Shown one piece after another: positions 13,901-23,445 of a stretch of 29,230 nucleotides of DNA. The stretch comes from Stentor coeruleus (taxonomy: Eukaryota; Ciliophora; Heterotrichea; Heterotrichida; Stentoridae), in the NCBI GenBank assembly GCA_001970955.1, contig MPUH01000924.1, positions 1-29,230 on the forward strand, written 5' to 3'. The translations under genes and the position numbers were made by a program. The first letter of the stretch is position 1; every line of letters starts with the position of its first letter. The notes under the pieces were generated by a model that ran no database searches, was not told the origin of the DNA, and saw only the letters and a program-made list of their open reading frames with translations.

Positions 13901-15739
13901 GAATGTAGTGATGATAACTCGTTTATTCTTATATACCAATATGGTTACATAAATGATAAAGACACAATTACACCTTTGACAAAACCATTATTTACAACTC
14001 CAATAGAATTAAGAATACCTCCTAATAAAGTTGAAGTTTTATCCCTTGTAGTATGTGATACAATGGGATCTTGTAGTGATTATAGAGCAAAAATTACAGT
14101 AAGCCAAGGCCGACAACTTGAAGAAAACAATTTGATTGTTGATTTCAATGCAGATACTGTTGATTCTGATTTTATTCCTTCATCTATTATTTATTATGCT
14201 GAAATAGTAACTGATGAATCTGACTATATGTATTTATATGATCAAAACATTGCTTATTTTGCCAATGAAGAGTTTGATAGTTTGACTTTGGATACATTTT
14301 TAAGCACAATGCAAGCTTTACTCAAGTCTCCATATTTTAATTATACAAATATTACTGAAGAGTTCTTAAATAATGCTACTCAAACTATTATTGGTGTATT
14401 AACCGATTATAATCCCTCAGTTATTCAGGAACAAGGAGATGTGATTTATGGGACATTAACTACTTATACACCTAGTATCAACATTGATATTTTAAATAAT
14501 TTATTTAAAATCATGTCTGAATCGCAAATGACCACCATATTACTTGATGATTTTATCATATATATAGATCCGGTAAATACTACAAATATGATTTACAGAT
14601 ATAGAAACATTGGATCTGAAATTTCAAACATGACAATTTTAGCTGGGGACAATATAATTTCTTTTGCAAATGTATCCAGCTTCAACGATAACGATGTCCT
14701 TGATATTTATTTTGCAAGCTATTTGATAAATGAAGTTGAATATTTTGATATAGAGTTAAATGTTACAGGATCATATGAAAATTATACACTTGTTTTATAT
14801 GATAAAAGTGAAGCTGTAACTATAAATGCTCAAGACAATATAACTGTACAAATTGAAGGGGTTTTTAATATTGGAGATGAATATATATGTGAATGTCTGA
14901 ATAATTATACATGGAGTTCTAATGGCTGTAATATCGAAAATGTTAATACTTCATATATGATTATAAACCTTGATCAACTTTCATTATATAGAATACAATT
15001 GCTTAAAAATAGTGGTTCTTGTGGTATTGGCTTAGGACCAATATCTATAATGGCTATAACTATTTTACTTATGATATTATTTTCTATGTTTTTCTTAATA
15101 CGTGATTCAGAAGTAAGTAATCCAAAGCTTAATGGTAACTTTTTATTGTTATACCCATTAACAAGTTTGTTTATTCAGCAAAATAAATTTAGAAGAGTTA
15201 CTATAATTATACAGATAATAACTTGTGAGTTACTTTTGCTAACTTTTATAGGCGCTTTTTATAATTATTTTGAAAATGTTCATAAGAAAAATGATAATAG
15301 TTTTGAAGATTTTTCTGCATTGCAGCTTTCAAGAGGGGCTGCAGCTTTGGCTTTGACTCAAATATTTACGATCCCTATTTTTGTATTAAATGCCTTTACA
15401 CTAAAAGGTAAGCCATTTTATAAAATTACTATTCCTGTATGTATTTTTATTACTCTTGCATGTTTATTTGGATTAGTTATTATGACATTAAAGTATTGTA
15501 TTGGGTGGAGTGAATATTGGATTGAAAATTGGGTTATTTTCTTTTTAATTGACATTTCTTCCCTAGAGATAATATACGCAACAATATTAAGTTATTGTAT
15601 TAAAGTCGAAATAGTTGAGACTGAATTTAAAAATAATCCAGAAAAGAATACAATAAAAAATCCTGATGATAATCTAAATTCTGATAGACGTCTAGTCGCT
15701 GATCAAGAATTTGAAGAAATCGATATTATAGTTTATTGA
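1901..15739 (+). CDS. Giant polycystin-1/REJ-type surface protein with about 16 Ig-like repeat units (15 exons)
   Basis: Joining 15 exons across 14 introns of 15 nt gives 4542 aa. The start is ATG 1901; it begins a signal peptide (MRLFICLLFASIGEIVKGAC) and follows TTATAATAAT. Exons: 1901-2248, 2264-2866, 2882-3499, 3515-3919, 3935-4561, 4577-5215, 5231-5857, 5873-6517, 6533-7165, 7181-7798, 7814-9043, 9059-9664, 9680-10330, 10346-10954, 10970-15739. Residues 1-3340 are repeat units with a Cys pair (EFxC ... GVCTF), an RIxRSGxY motif and YFVYDFKVxIYGEG. About 3343-3403 is a 9-Cys EGF-like block; 3510-4000 is PKD/REJ-like (NSPPVCENFTV at about 3907). A CECLNNYTW stretch resembles a worn GPS site. 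Five hydrophobic helices lie at 15034-15102, 15193-15273, 15340-15405, 15418-15492 and 15532-15609, then an acidic tail and TGA. I infer an adhesion or mechanosensory protein of the cell surface or cilium. The family is likely; the function is not known. Confidence 0.85.
2249..10969 (+). other. Fourteen 15-nt introns of the giant gene
   Basis: Introns: 2249-2263, 2867-2881, 3500-3514, 3920-3934, 4562-4576, 5216-5230, 5858-5872, 6518-6532, 7166-7180, 7799-7813, 9044-9058, 9665-9679, 10331-10345, 10955-10969. All begin GTA, all are 15 nt, all are phase 0 and all have A at position 10. Thirteen end in TAG, which is an in-frame stop if the intron is kept; the one at 5858-5872 ends in CAG. Typical sequences are GTAATATTTACTTAG and GTAAAAATTATTTAG. 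Removing each leaves one open frame across the whole gene and restores the repeat alignment on both sides. Confidence 0.9.
2264..12132 (+). repeat. Tandem array of diverged ~205-codon Ig-like units
   Basis: Successive exons 2-14 each carry one unit: 201, 206, 135, 209, 213, 209, 215, 211, 206, 410 (two units), 202, 217 and 203 codons. Exon 15 starts with two more (about 10970-11580 and 11580-12132). A unit has two beta-rich halves. The first has the Cys pair and RIxRSGxY; the second has the YxxYDFxVxIYGExxYxYLE and LGGTLTxSTNTG-type motifs and ends IxIQxFN at the intron. Units in exons 5-9 are the most alike; those after 9059 are the most diverged. Short DNA words such as acaagttctatagtcagtgt recur between units. 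Confidence 0.85.
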
Positions 15740-16029
15740 GTAGTTAATTATAGAAATTTTATTTCTTAATTTTATATAAAATTATGGTCAAATTAGATAA
15801 ACTATGCAATATAGGATAAAGTTTAGGTCTAGTTATTATTTTCTAAGTTAAAATTGATTACTCATTCTCATATATCCAATATTTACTTCTATCTATTTTA
15901 ATTTAAAAATATTTTTTCTTACAATCTCCACAAATTACTTTTTTTATTTTAACAATTATCTAGTTTCTATTCATCCATAATCTAATCTAATCTAATCCAG
16001 ATCTTATATTTTCCATATTTTTATATAAA
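15740..16029. other. Intergenic gap between the giant gene and the ML-domain gene
   Basis: To about 15830 this resembles the flank after the duplicated tail at 770-880. From about 15860 to 16029 the + strand is nearly free of G and rich in C/T/A, as in the 5' flanks of other genes here. It contains four tandem TAATC units at 15978-15997 and TTATATAAA directly before the next ATG. No ORF or RNA gene is visible. Confidence 0.5.
16021..16029 (+). promoter_or_regulatory. TATA-like element abutting the ML-gene ATG
   Basis: TTATATAAA ends at the base before ATG 16030. Similar TATAA elements lie just before the ATG of the other intact genes in the window. It could be a core promoter with an extremely short leader, or an A-rich initiation context. 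Confidence 0.4.
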
Positions 16030-16440
16030 ATGAAAAGTCTCCTTCTAATTTTCTCTATACATGCTATCCTAGCCTCAGGATTAAAAGTAGTACCTTTGGC
16101 TATAGGGTCTTCTTGTTCTTTATTCGCTGATATAAGTAATGTTCAGCTTCAAGTGACCCCTTGGCCTATGGTCCCAGGAAGTCCAACAACATGCACCCTA
16201 ACAGGATCTCTGAGTAAAAATGAGACAATAGGTTCAGTGCAAATTGGTCAAGAGTATAAAAGTACATGGGTTAACAATCTCGTAACTATAAATACTTTTT
16301 ATGCAAAAGGTCAAACTTTTACCTTTATCTACAGCTTTAATAGTCCAACTCAATCAGGCTCTTATAATGAAAAATTTACTGTTCTTCAAAATTCGACCAA
16401 TAATAATATTTTATGCTGGCAGTTCTCATTTTCAATATAA
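16030..16440 (+). CDS. Secreted ML-domain (MD-2-related lipid-recognition) protein
   Basis: 136 aa, no intron, TAA stop. Residues 1-17 or so form a signal peptide (MKSLLLIFSIHAILASG). The rest fits an ML domain: the early VQLQVTPWPMVPGSPTTC resembles the family's start of a beta strand, Pro-rich turn and Cys. It is followed by a GSLSKNETIG strand pair, a central Phe-rich strand (QTFTFIYSFNSP), SGSYNEKFTV, and a closing Cys at ILCWQFSFSI. ML proteins bind single lipids or sterols in a beta-sandwich pocket, in the endolysosomal lumen or outside the cell; NPC2 and fungal PG/PI transfer proteins are relatives. The length is usual for a single ML domain. The ATG sits directly after TTATATAAA. The lipid bound cannot be read from sequence. 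Confidence 0.75.
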   Translation: MKSLLLIFSIHAILASGLKVVPLAIGSSCSLFADISNVQLQVTPWPMVPGSPTTCTLTGSLSKNETIGSVQIGQEYKSTWVNNLVTINTFYAKGQTFTFIYSFNSPTQSGSYNEKFTVLQNSTNNNILCWQFSFSI

Positions 16441-16501
16441 ACTCAAAGAATAAGTAATATTTTAAGTATTAAATATTAAATGACTTAGTTTAGGTATAAA
16501 T

Positions 16502-16555
16502 TTTTATATGATTTATTTGATATGATAGAATTTTATATGATTTTATTGATATGAT
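16502..16555. repeat. Imperfect 25-nt direct repeat, two copies
   Basis: Copies at 16502-16526 and 16531-16555 share the pattern ttttatatgattt..ttgatatgat with a 29-nt period. They lie in the 180-nt convergent gap between the ML gene (+) and the USP remnant (-). No function is apparent. Confidence 0.6.
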
Positions 16556-16620
16556 GATAATAAATGTTGTAAATTACTATGAAAATATAAAAGATATACT
16601 TGTTAAGGTTGTATTGTTAA

Positions 16621-17952
16621 TTACTTACCCTGTTTTTGTCTAATAATATTTGCCGATCTGAATTTTTGTCTTTTGTAAAACAGTATATATGCCCTACTTG
16701 TTACTATTTCTTCTTCGTAATCTTTGTTTATCAAATTCACTTTATCATCATCAAAATGCAACCATTCATTATTTTGTGTCTTACAATATGCTGTATAATG
16801 ACCAGATTTATTACCCATTCTATAATCTATAACAGCATACAAATCATATAAATAGTTGCTTTTTGTATCATCAACAGTTTGACCTGTAACTATAACTCTA
16901 GTCATCATACTTCCTATATCAAAGTTTGTTAATGGAAATTTAACAAATGTATTAGTCCTAATAGTTTGGCCTGAAAAATTTTTCGCTGAACGATTTAAAT
17001 GAATTGTTAAGATTTCTGGTACTTCCCACAATCCTGATTTTATCAAATGATGTGAATCGGAACAAATATAGCAATCCATTTCTATCGGAACTTCTTGAAT
17101 AAATTCTGAAAGACAGTCTTGCAAACTATAAGTTTCATCTTGTAACAAAGTTTCAGTTTTCATGTTTTCATAGAAGCTAGTATTTTTCCAAACAATTTTT
17201 ATGCGTAGATTCTTATAAGTATTAGCTAATTTCTCAAGATTTTCAAAGTTATCAGGAATTTCACATTCTCTATGGTTCGATCTACAAACTTGACATATTC
17301 CATTTTCTATATTGCACAGATAGAAATTCGTTATTGATTCAACTTTTACATTCTTATCACAAAACTGCCGACAAATTCTTTTAAGTTCATTTCTCAGATC
17401 ATACCAAGTATACCAGCATCCAATAGACAACATACATGGGATACTAAAAGGAGTAATTTCTTCATTATTATTTTGATATTGTATTATAGGAATAACAAGT
17501 ATTTCATTTGCACTAACCGTTTTATTTCGATAAAATTCCAAATTAGTATCATTTTTAGCTACACATTCTTCTTTGCTTTCATTAACATGAATAACAATAT
17601 CAGCATTTGTATTATTCAATCGCTTGATATGAGGAAATTCCCATTTTCCATTATAATAATAGTCCACAAGTTCATTAATTTGAAGATTATTCCTCCAGTT
17701 AAGATGCATTCTATGTTTAGCAATAAAAGTCCCAATATTTTCACTATCATTTATCGATGTTATAATTTCAAACCCATAAAGCTCAGAATCATTGTTTTGA
17801 CGTAAATCTTCGATTTTTGTAGGTAAAAAACAATTTCCACACATACTTTTATTAACATAAGCGAATATTAAATTTTCGTATCTGACTGGAGATTTATCAT
17901 TAACTTGTATTATAAAATTATTCCAAAATATATTTTCAATTCCACTAAACAA
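16621..17952 (-). CDS. Ubiquitin-specific protease, C-terminal half only (5'-truncated USP4/11/15-like)
   Basis: A 443-codon open frame with no internal stop. Near the C terminus it has the USP His box: YDLYAVIDYRMGNKSGHYTA with the catalytic His, then WLHFDDDKVNLI with the Asp, then AYILFYKR. Before it are a zinc-knuckle CYIC, EVPEILTIHLNR and FVKFPLTNFD, all typical of the second half of USP catalytic domains. The N-terminal part (NLIFAYVN; NEILVIPIIQYQ) resembles the insert region of USP4/11/15. The Cys box (GLxNxGNTCYMN type) and QQDAxE box are absent, so it should not be able to cut ubiquitin as it stands. The first in-frame ATG is at 17844, inside the homologous region. A farther ATG at 17988 is in frame but is followed by TGA at 17962-17964. 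No 15-nt intron pattern resolves this. Either a recent 5' truncation/pseudogene or a catalytically dead ubiquitin-binding protein. TAA stop at 16621. Confidence 0.65.
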   Translation of the reverse strand: MFSGIENIFWNNFIIQVNDKSPVRYENLIFAYVNKSMCGNCFLPTKIEDLRQNNDSELYGFEIITSINDSENIGTFIAKHRMHLNWRNNLQINELVDYYYNGKWEFPHIKRLNNTNADIVIHVNESKEECVAKNDTNLEFYRNKTVSANEILVIPIIQYQNNNEEITPFSIPCMLSIGCWYTWYDLRNELKRICRQFCDKNVKVESITNFYLCNIENGICQVCRSNHRECEIPDNFENLEKLANTYKNLRIKIVWKNTSFYENMKTETLLQDETYSLQDCLSEFIQEVPIEMDCYICSDSHHLIKSGLWEVPEILTIHLNRSAKNFSGQTIRTNTFVKFPLTNFDIGSMMTRVIVTGQTVDDTKSNYLYDLYAVIDYRMGNKSGHYTAYCKTQNNEWLHFDDDKVNLINKDYEEEIVTSRAYILFYKRQKFRSANIIRQKQGK

Positions 17953-18094
17953 ACTGATTTTTCAACAAGTTTTTAATACAAAATTCATAATTTGCCAACA
18001 TTAAATACTTCTATTTATTTTAAAATTTTTTTTATTGAGATGATCATATTTTCCATTATCTAAATCTCATAACACCTTTTATAATTATTTATAA

Positions 18095-19699
18095 CTACAC
18101 AGACCTCATACGATTTGCGAATTTTTCCAACTCATCACTGATATAATCTATTTCTTGTCTCTGAGGAGCTTCAATCTGTTGTTTCTGAGGAACTTCAATC
18201 TCTTTAGATCTTTCATTACTTCTTTTATTCACAGATCTATTTCTCGAGTTGTTCGACGAGGAAATTTTCTCAGTAGATTTTTTATTTTGATAAGTAATAG
18301 GATGTTTTACCATATGTCTCAATTGTCTATACGCAGTCTGTAAATCATAAGCTTTAGCATATTCTTTATTATCAGAAAGGAGAATTTTTGCCATAAGCCT
18401 AAACTCTTCCAATTTGCTCCTAGGCTGTTTAACTTTAGTAGGATCCCCTGCTCCTTCAGTTTCAGTAACAAAAAACAATGGTTTTTCTTTATTCGGTCTT
18501 GATGATCCCATATCATTACTAGGTGTATAAATATCTTTATATGTCTGCGCTTCAAGAGCAGGGGGGAAAACATCATCATCATGGTTCTGAAAATCAATTT
18601 CACTCATCCCTAAAGCGCCCATATCTTTACTAAGTTCAACACCAAACAATTGATTTTTTATAGCTGCTGTATAATCTTGTGTTATATACGCTATAGGTCT
18701 TGCATAAGGAGCCTTAGATTTTTTTTTCCCAAATAAATCTTCATATATAACCGTACAACCTAATTCAGCTGAAAGGATATTTTCAAGCTCATTAACTTCT
18801 TTAGTCTGAGTAAATGGATTTTTTGTTACAATTAACACTTGTAAATTTTTAAATTTTATAACATAAAGCATATTCTCATGACTATCTACCCAATTGTATG
18901 AGAAATCAAGTTCTTTTAAATGCCCAAAAGAAGTTTCTAATAAACATTCACTATGAATACCTCGGAGTTTATTACGTGACATGTTAAGTTTTTGTAAATG
19001 TTTTATTGTTGATAAAGATTTAAATAATAAACTTGCTGAGAAAAGCACTGAGTCTGTTGAGAAGGCATTATCAGCAATGTTTAGTTCTTTTAAACATTTA
19101 AACCCAGAAAGGTCTTCTGGAAGTGTACATAATTCATTAGATGATAGGTCAAGAGTTTCAAGTTTATTAAGAACACATAAGTTTACTATGTTGGTTGCGT
19201 GGATTTTGTTAAAGCTTAAGTTTAAATGTTCTAAGCATCTAAATGCCGGGAATTGTAACACTGGAATTGATGTGATTTTATTACACATGAGGTTTAGTTG
19301 AGTTAAACTTTCTAAGCTTGAAAGTTTTTCCATTTTGATTAAGTTGTCTGAAAGATCAAGTTGGGTTAAATTTGTGAAGTATTTTAAGTGTTCTTCAGCA
19401 ACATCGCTTATACCTTGGCCATTTAGTTTTGCTATTATAGCTTCACTTGGGTTTTCAATTTTACAAAGTTCTACTAAGAGGAAACCATCAAGGGTTTTGT
19501 TGTAGGGCTTGGCTTTAAATGATTGGGGAGTTTCTTTGTAGAAATTATTGAAAGGATTTTTTCGAAGGTTTCTAATTCTTTTTATTTTCGTTGGTTGGAC
19601 TTCGGCATTGAGGTCGTGAACTCTGATTGGAAAGCTATTTAGTCTTTCGTTACTTCTGGTTGTCCTGCTCTGTGAAAAAACTGTTGATGAAATCGCCAT
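18095..19699 (-). CDS. XRRA1-like leucine-rich repeat protein
   Basis: 534 aa, no intron, ATG 19699, TAG stop. Residues 1-70 are basic. KTLDGFLLVELCKIENPSEA (about 68-87) and the following LNGQGISDVAEEHL are the entry to the LRR block and resemble the start of XRRA1 (X-ray radiation resistance-associated 1) LRRs. About seven LRRs follow to residue ~300: LTQLDLSDNLI, LTQLNLMCNKI, LEHLNLSFNKI, LETLDLSSNEL, LKELNIADNAF, LQKLNMSRNKL, LKELDFSYNWV. After a cap come FGKKKSKAPYARPIAYI, EKPLFFVTE and a charged Ser/Arg/Gln-rich C-terminal tail. XRRA1 homologues occur widely in ciliated protists; the molecular role is poorly known. CTTATAA lies directly before the ATG. It diverges from Rab2 across about 690 nt. 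Family assignment is likely; a generic LRR protein is the alternative. Confidence 0.75.
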   Translation of the reverse strand: MAISSTVFSQSRTTRSNERLNSFPIRVHDLNAEVQPTKIKRIRNLRKNPFNNFYKETPQSFKAKPYNKTLDGFLLVELCKIENPSEAIIAKLNGQGISDVAEEHLKYFTNLTQLDLSDNLIKMEKLSSLESLTQLNLMCNKITSIPVLQFPAFRCLEHLNLSFNKIHATNIVNLCVLNKLETLDLSSNELCTLPEDLSGFKCLKELNIADNAFSTDSVLFSASLLFKSLSTIKHLQKLNMSRNKLRGIHSECLLETSFGHLKELDFSYNWVDSHENMLYVIKFKNLQVLIVTKNPFTQTKEVNELENILSAELGCTVIYEDLFGKKKSKAPYARPIAYITQDYTAAIKNQLFGVELSKDMGALGMSEIDFQNHDDDVFPPALEAQTYKDIYTPSNDMGSSRPNKEKPLFFVTETEGAGDPTKVKQPRSKLEEFRLMAKILLSDNKEYAKAYDLQTAYRQLRHMVKHPITYQNKKSTEKISSSNNSRNRSVNKRSNERSKEIEVPQKQQIEAPQRQEIDYISDELEKFANRMRSV

Positions 19700-21033
<1,334 letters not shown>

Positions 21034-21100
21034 CTAGACTTAGTTTTAATTACAATCTTATTATCCATTGAACTGATATTTATCATTATAATATAAAGCT

Positions 21101-22036
21101 ATGGAAGGAAATTTATGTATGATTTGCTCAAATACCTTAACAAAGGAAGAAGAGTTATTCCATCCTTGCGAATGCGAGATGAAGTTTTGCTTTTACTGCT
21201 TTCGTGATTTATTTGAAAAAATCCACAACAACCTACAAGGTATGTGCCCGCAGTGTAGAAAGCCTTTAAAAGCTAGGATCCAAGTGCCACAAAAGGTCCA
21301 AAAGCGTGAGTTGGATATTTCCAACATAAATTTCCTTAGAAAAGTTAGGGTTTTAAGCAGAAAGTCCCTTTACCTTCAAGGTGTCCCAGCTGAACTGTCA
21401 ATTTTACAATTACAAACTGCTGATTTTTTAGGTAAATACGGGGAAATCAAAGATATTTCTATAGAACTCAAGTACTTCCAGGCAGACCCACCTGGAACTT
21501 ATAGAGTTTTTGTCCATTATCTTGAAGATATCTCAGCAGCAAAAGCTGTCCTTGCCCTTAATGGATATATTATTGATAAAAACCCTATGAAAGCTGAGTA
21601 TATGATCGCGAATTTCTGTGGGAATTTTCTCAAAAACAAACAATGCTATATAAGAAACTGTAAGTTTTTGCATGAAATTCCTAATGATTGTGAATGGTAT
21701 ACTTTAGAAGAAATGAGCAAAGTCGATTTGAGTAAACCAAAAGATATTGAGAGTTATGATATTAAAACTACAACTACAGGCAGTTTTCCTGTTGTAACTT
21801 TGAAAAAGAAATCAGAAAGCTTTTCGAATATTTTTGTCCCTAAACGCAGCTCGAAATATACCCCGAAGTATATCCCGGTATCAAACATAACTTTCAAAGC
21901 ATCTGAGTCAAACCCTATAGATCCCTGCAATAAAAAGCTAACCTCAATCTCAGAATACTCAGACATCCTTCAGCACAATCCTAAAAAAACAACTCGAGGA
22001 GGGGTTTTCCAGCTTCTTTCTGAAGATGATGATTAA
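21101..22036 (+). CDS. CNOT4: CNOT4/Not4-like RING E3 ubiquitin ligase
   Basis: 311 aa, no intron, TAA stop. A C4C4 RING at residues 6-52 (C6, C9, C23, C25, C30, C33, C49, C52) has the Not4-specific all-Cys spacing with CMIC, PCECEMKFCFYC and CPQC. An RRM covers roughly 88-170 (RVLSRKSLYLQGVPAELS ... GTYRVFVHYLEDISAAKAVL), then a CCCH finger of the form C-x8-C-x4-C-x3-H (CGNFLKNKQC, ending CKFLH) at about 174-192. RING-RRM-CCCH in this order is diagnostic of Not4/CNOT4, the E3 of the CCR4-NOT complex that ubiquitinates ribosomal and other proteins during co-translational quality control. The C-terminal ~120 residues are low-complexity, shorter than in animals, and end in SEDDD. ATG follows TATAATATAAA by 3 nt; only 67 nt separate it from the Rab2 stop. 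Confidence 0.93.
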   Translation: MEGNLCMICSNTLTKEEELFHPCECEMKFCFYCFRDLFEKIHNNLQGMCPQCRKPLKARIQVPQKVQKRELDISNINFLRKVRVLSRKSLYLQGVPAELSILQLQTADFLGKYGEIKDISIELKYFQADPPGTYRVFVHYLEDISAAKAVLALNGYIIDKNPMKAEYMIANFCGNFLKNKQCYIRNCKFLHEIPNDCEWYTLEEMSKVDLSKPKDIESYDIKTTTTGSFPVVTLKKKSESFSNIFVPKRSSKYTPKYIPVSNITFKASESNPIDPCNKKLTSISEYSDILQHNPKKTTRGGVFQLLSEDDD

Positions 22037-22105
22037 TAATCATCCACAAACCTAAGCCAATCGTAAACTAGTTAAAGCCAAATTTCTTCTTTTATTATAT
22101 TCTCT

Positions 22106-22114
22106 TATATAAAA
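22106..22114 (+). promoter_or_regulatory. TATA-like element upstream of the C2H2 gene
   Basis: TATATAAAA lies 17 bases before ATG 22132, the largest spacing seen for this element in the window. Confidence 0.4.
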
Positions 22115-22131
22115 CATAAGCTTCCAATTAG

Positions 22132-22575
22132 ATGCTAAGGACAACCATAAATATGGCGGATAGAGAAACTCGACCTTTTGTATGTGAAATCTGTGATGCA
22201 CGTTTTAGGTCAAAACAATTCCTTAAAAGACATTCAAGTGTTCATTCAGAAGAGCGTAAGTTTAAGTGTGAACTATGTAGTCTCACTTATAAATATCGAA
22301 AAGGTCTCAATAGGCATTATAGAAAATCTCACAACAGTTTCTATAAATCAAAAGTCCAAATCAAAACTGAAAGTAACCATAACTCAGGTATTATCCTTGC
22401 TGAAAAGGTCCCGACAAACAAAAGTACGAATGAAAAAGCTATAGTCTCAACAGAAAAATATTATCAAGATGAAGATTTTCAAGATTTCATATGTAGTAAT
22501 ATGGATGACGATTACAGTTCTATGCTTGTTTTTAATGATTCAAAGATTTTTCCAGCCTCTCCTTTTCCATCGTGA
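22132..22575 (+). CDS. Two-finger C2H2 zinc-finger protein
   Basis: 147 aa, stop TGA directly followed by TAA. Two C2H2 fingers: C18, C21, H34, H38 (FVCEICDARFRSKQFLKRH) and C46, C49, H62, H67 (FKCELCSLTYKYRKGLNRH), joined by the linker HSEERKF, close to the canonical TGEKPF type. Such tandem pairs usually bind DNA. The remaining 80 residues are disordered, with Lys-rich then acidic segments (YYQDEDFQDF) that could be an activation or partner-binding tail. ATG 22132 is the first start after TATATAAAA (22106-22114); a second in-frame ATG at 22153 (MADRETRPF) is equally possible and keeps both fingers. The target is unknown. Confidence 0.8.
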   Translation: MLRTTINMADRETRPFVCEICDARFRSKQFLKRHSSVHSEERKFKCELCSLTYKYRKGLNRHYRKSHNSFYKSKVQIKTESNHNSGIILAEKVPTNKSTNEKAIVSTEKYYQDEDFQDFICSNMDDDYSSMLVFNDSKIFPASPFPS

Positions 22576-22746
22576 TAAACTAAGCTTAGTAGCAATTTTT
22601 AGGGCTTTAAATTATAGTTTCTCAGAAGAAAACTTATAAAATTCCCCAAGACAAAAAATAACCCTTTTAGTAAAATTGAGGTTTTTAGGTAAAGACTAGA
22701 AACTTTAGTTTTTTGGAAATTTGAAATTGTGGATAAGAAAATACTT

Positions 22747-22755
22747 TTTATATAA
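22747..22755 (+). promoter_or_regulatory. TATA-like element abutting the LITAF-gene ATG
   Basis: TTTATATAA is directly followed by ATG 22756, the same arrangement as at 16021-16029. Confidence 0.4.
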
Positions 22756-23445
22756 ATGTCTAATAGCTCACCTGACCATTTTTTTAGCCCTGCAGAATTG
22801 ACAGCAGTACCTTCGCCGCAGTGTTTTTCTGGACCAGAGTTATCAGAAGAGCCGATTTTCCGTGGGACTAAACGTAGTGGGACTGATAAAATTACTAAAG
22901 GTCAAGAACCCCATATGAGTTCAGAACTAAATTCGAGTTCATTACAAGTTAGCACCCAGCAATCTTTGAATTTTAAAAGGTCTTTTACTATGACTTCACC
23001 AAAACGATCAGTACCATCAACACCTTTTTTGCTTGCGAATAAGCTTAAAGAAATACAAGGACAAAGTTTGACATTAAGGCTTAATGAAAAACTTAAAGAA
23101 TTAGAAGATGACTCTAATGTTAGAAAAACTCAAGAAGTAGAAATTGAACCTTTGTCGATTAATGAAGATTTTAGATATCCTAGTTATCCTCAACCTGCTT
23201 TAGAAAATCGTCTTGCACTTGAAGGAGAAAATGATAGTGAAATACCTCAGTTAAGATGGTGTGCTGCATGTAAAGGGGAAGTAAAAACAGAAACTGAGTA
23301 TGTGAATAGCAGGAAAACTTTTTGGGCTAGTGTGGGGATTTTTATGAGTGGAGGGGTTTTGGGATGTTTTTTACTCCCGTATATGACGAACTCTTGTAAA
23401 GGAATTAGAGTTGTTTGCCACAAGTGTAGAAGAGCTTTAGCTTAA
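22756..23445 (+). CDS. LITAF-domain (zinc ribbon, membrane-associated) protein
   Basis: 229 aa, no intron, TAA stop. Residues 1-165 are a disordered Ser/Pro/Glu-rich region. The last 64 residues are a LITAF-like domain: CAAC at 169-172, then TETEYVNSRKTFWASVGIF, a hydrophobic stretch (about 189-209, SGGVLGCFLLPYM), and CHKC at 221-224 followed by RRALA. In LITAF/SIMPLE and related proteins the two CxxC knuckles bind zinc and bring the hydrophobic segment against the membrane as a monotopic anchor on the cytosolic face of late endosomes and lysosomes. One feature differs slightly: the segment before the second knuckle reads NSCKGIRVVCHKC. The ATG directly follows TTTATATAA. The intergenic gap to the previous gene is 180 nt. 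Confidence 0.85.
   Translation: MSNSSPDHFFSPAELTAVPSPQCFSGPELSEEPIFRGTKRSGTDKITKGQEPHMSSELNSSSLQVSTQQSLNFKRSFTMTSPKRSVPSTPFLLANKLKEIQGQSLTLRLNEKLKELEDDSNVRKTQEVEIEPLSINEDFRYPSYPQPALENRLALEGENDSEIPQLRWCAACKGEVKTETEYVNSRKTFWASVGIFMSGGVLGCFLLPYMTNSCKGIRVVCHKCRRALA

Noticed and set aside
17962..17964. TGA as tryptophan (Blepharisma-type code), suggested by ATG 17988 being in frame with the USP across one TGA
   Set aside because: The 4542-codon giant gene and all other genes use TGG for Trp and have no internal TGA; TGA ends the giant, C2H2 and phosphatase genes. A single TGA in a truncated gene is better explained by decay.
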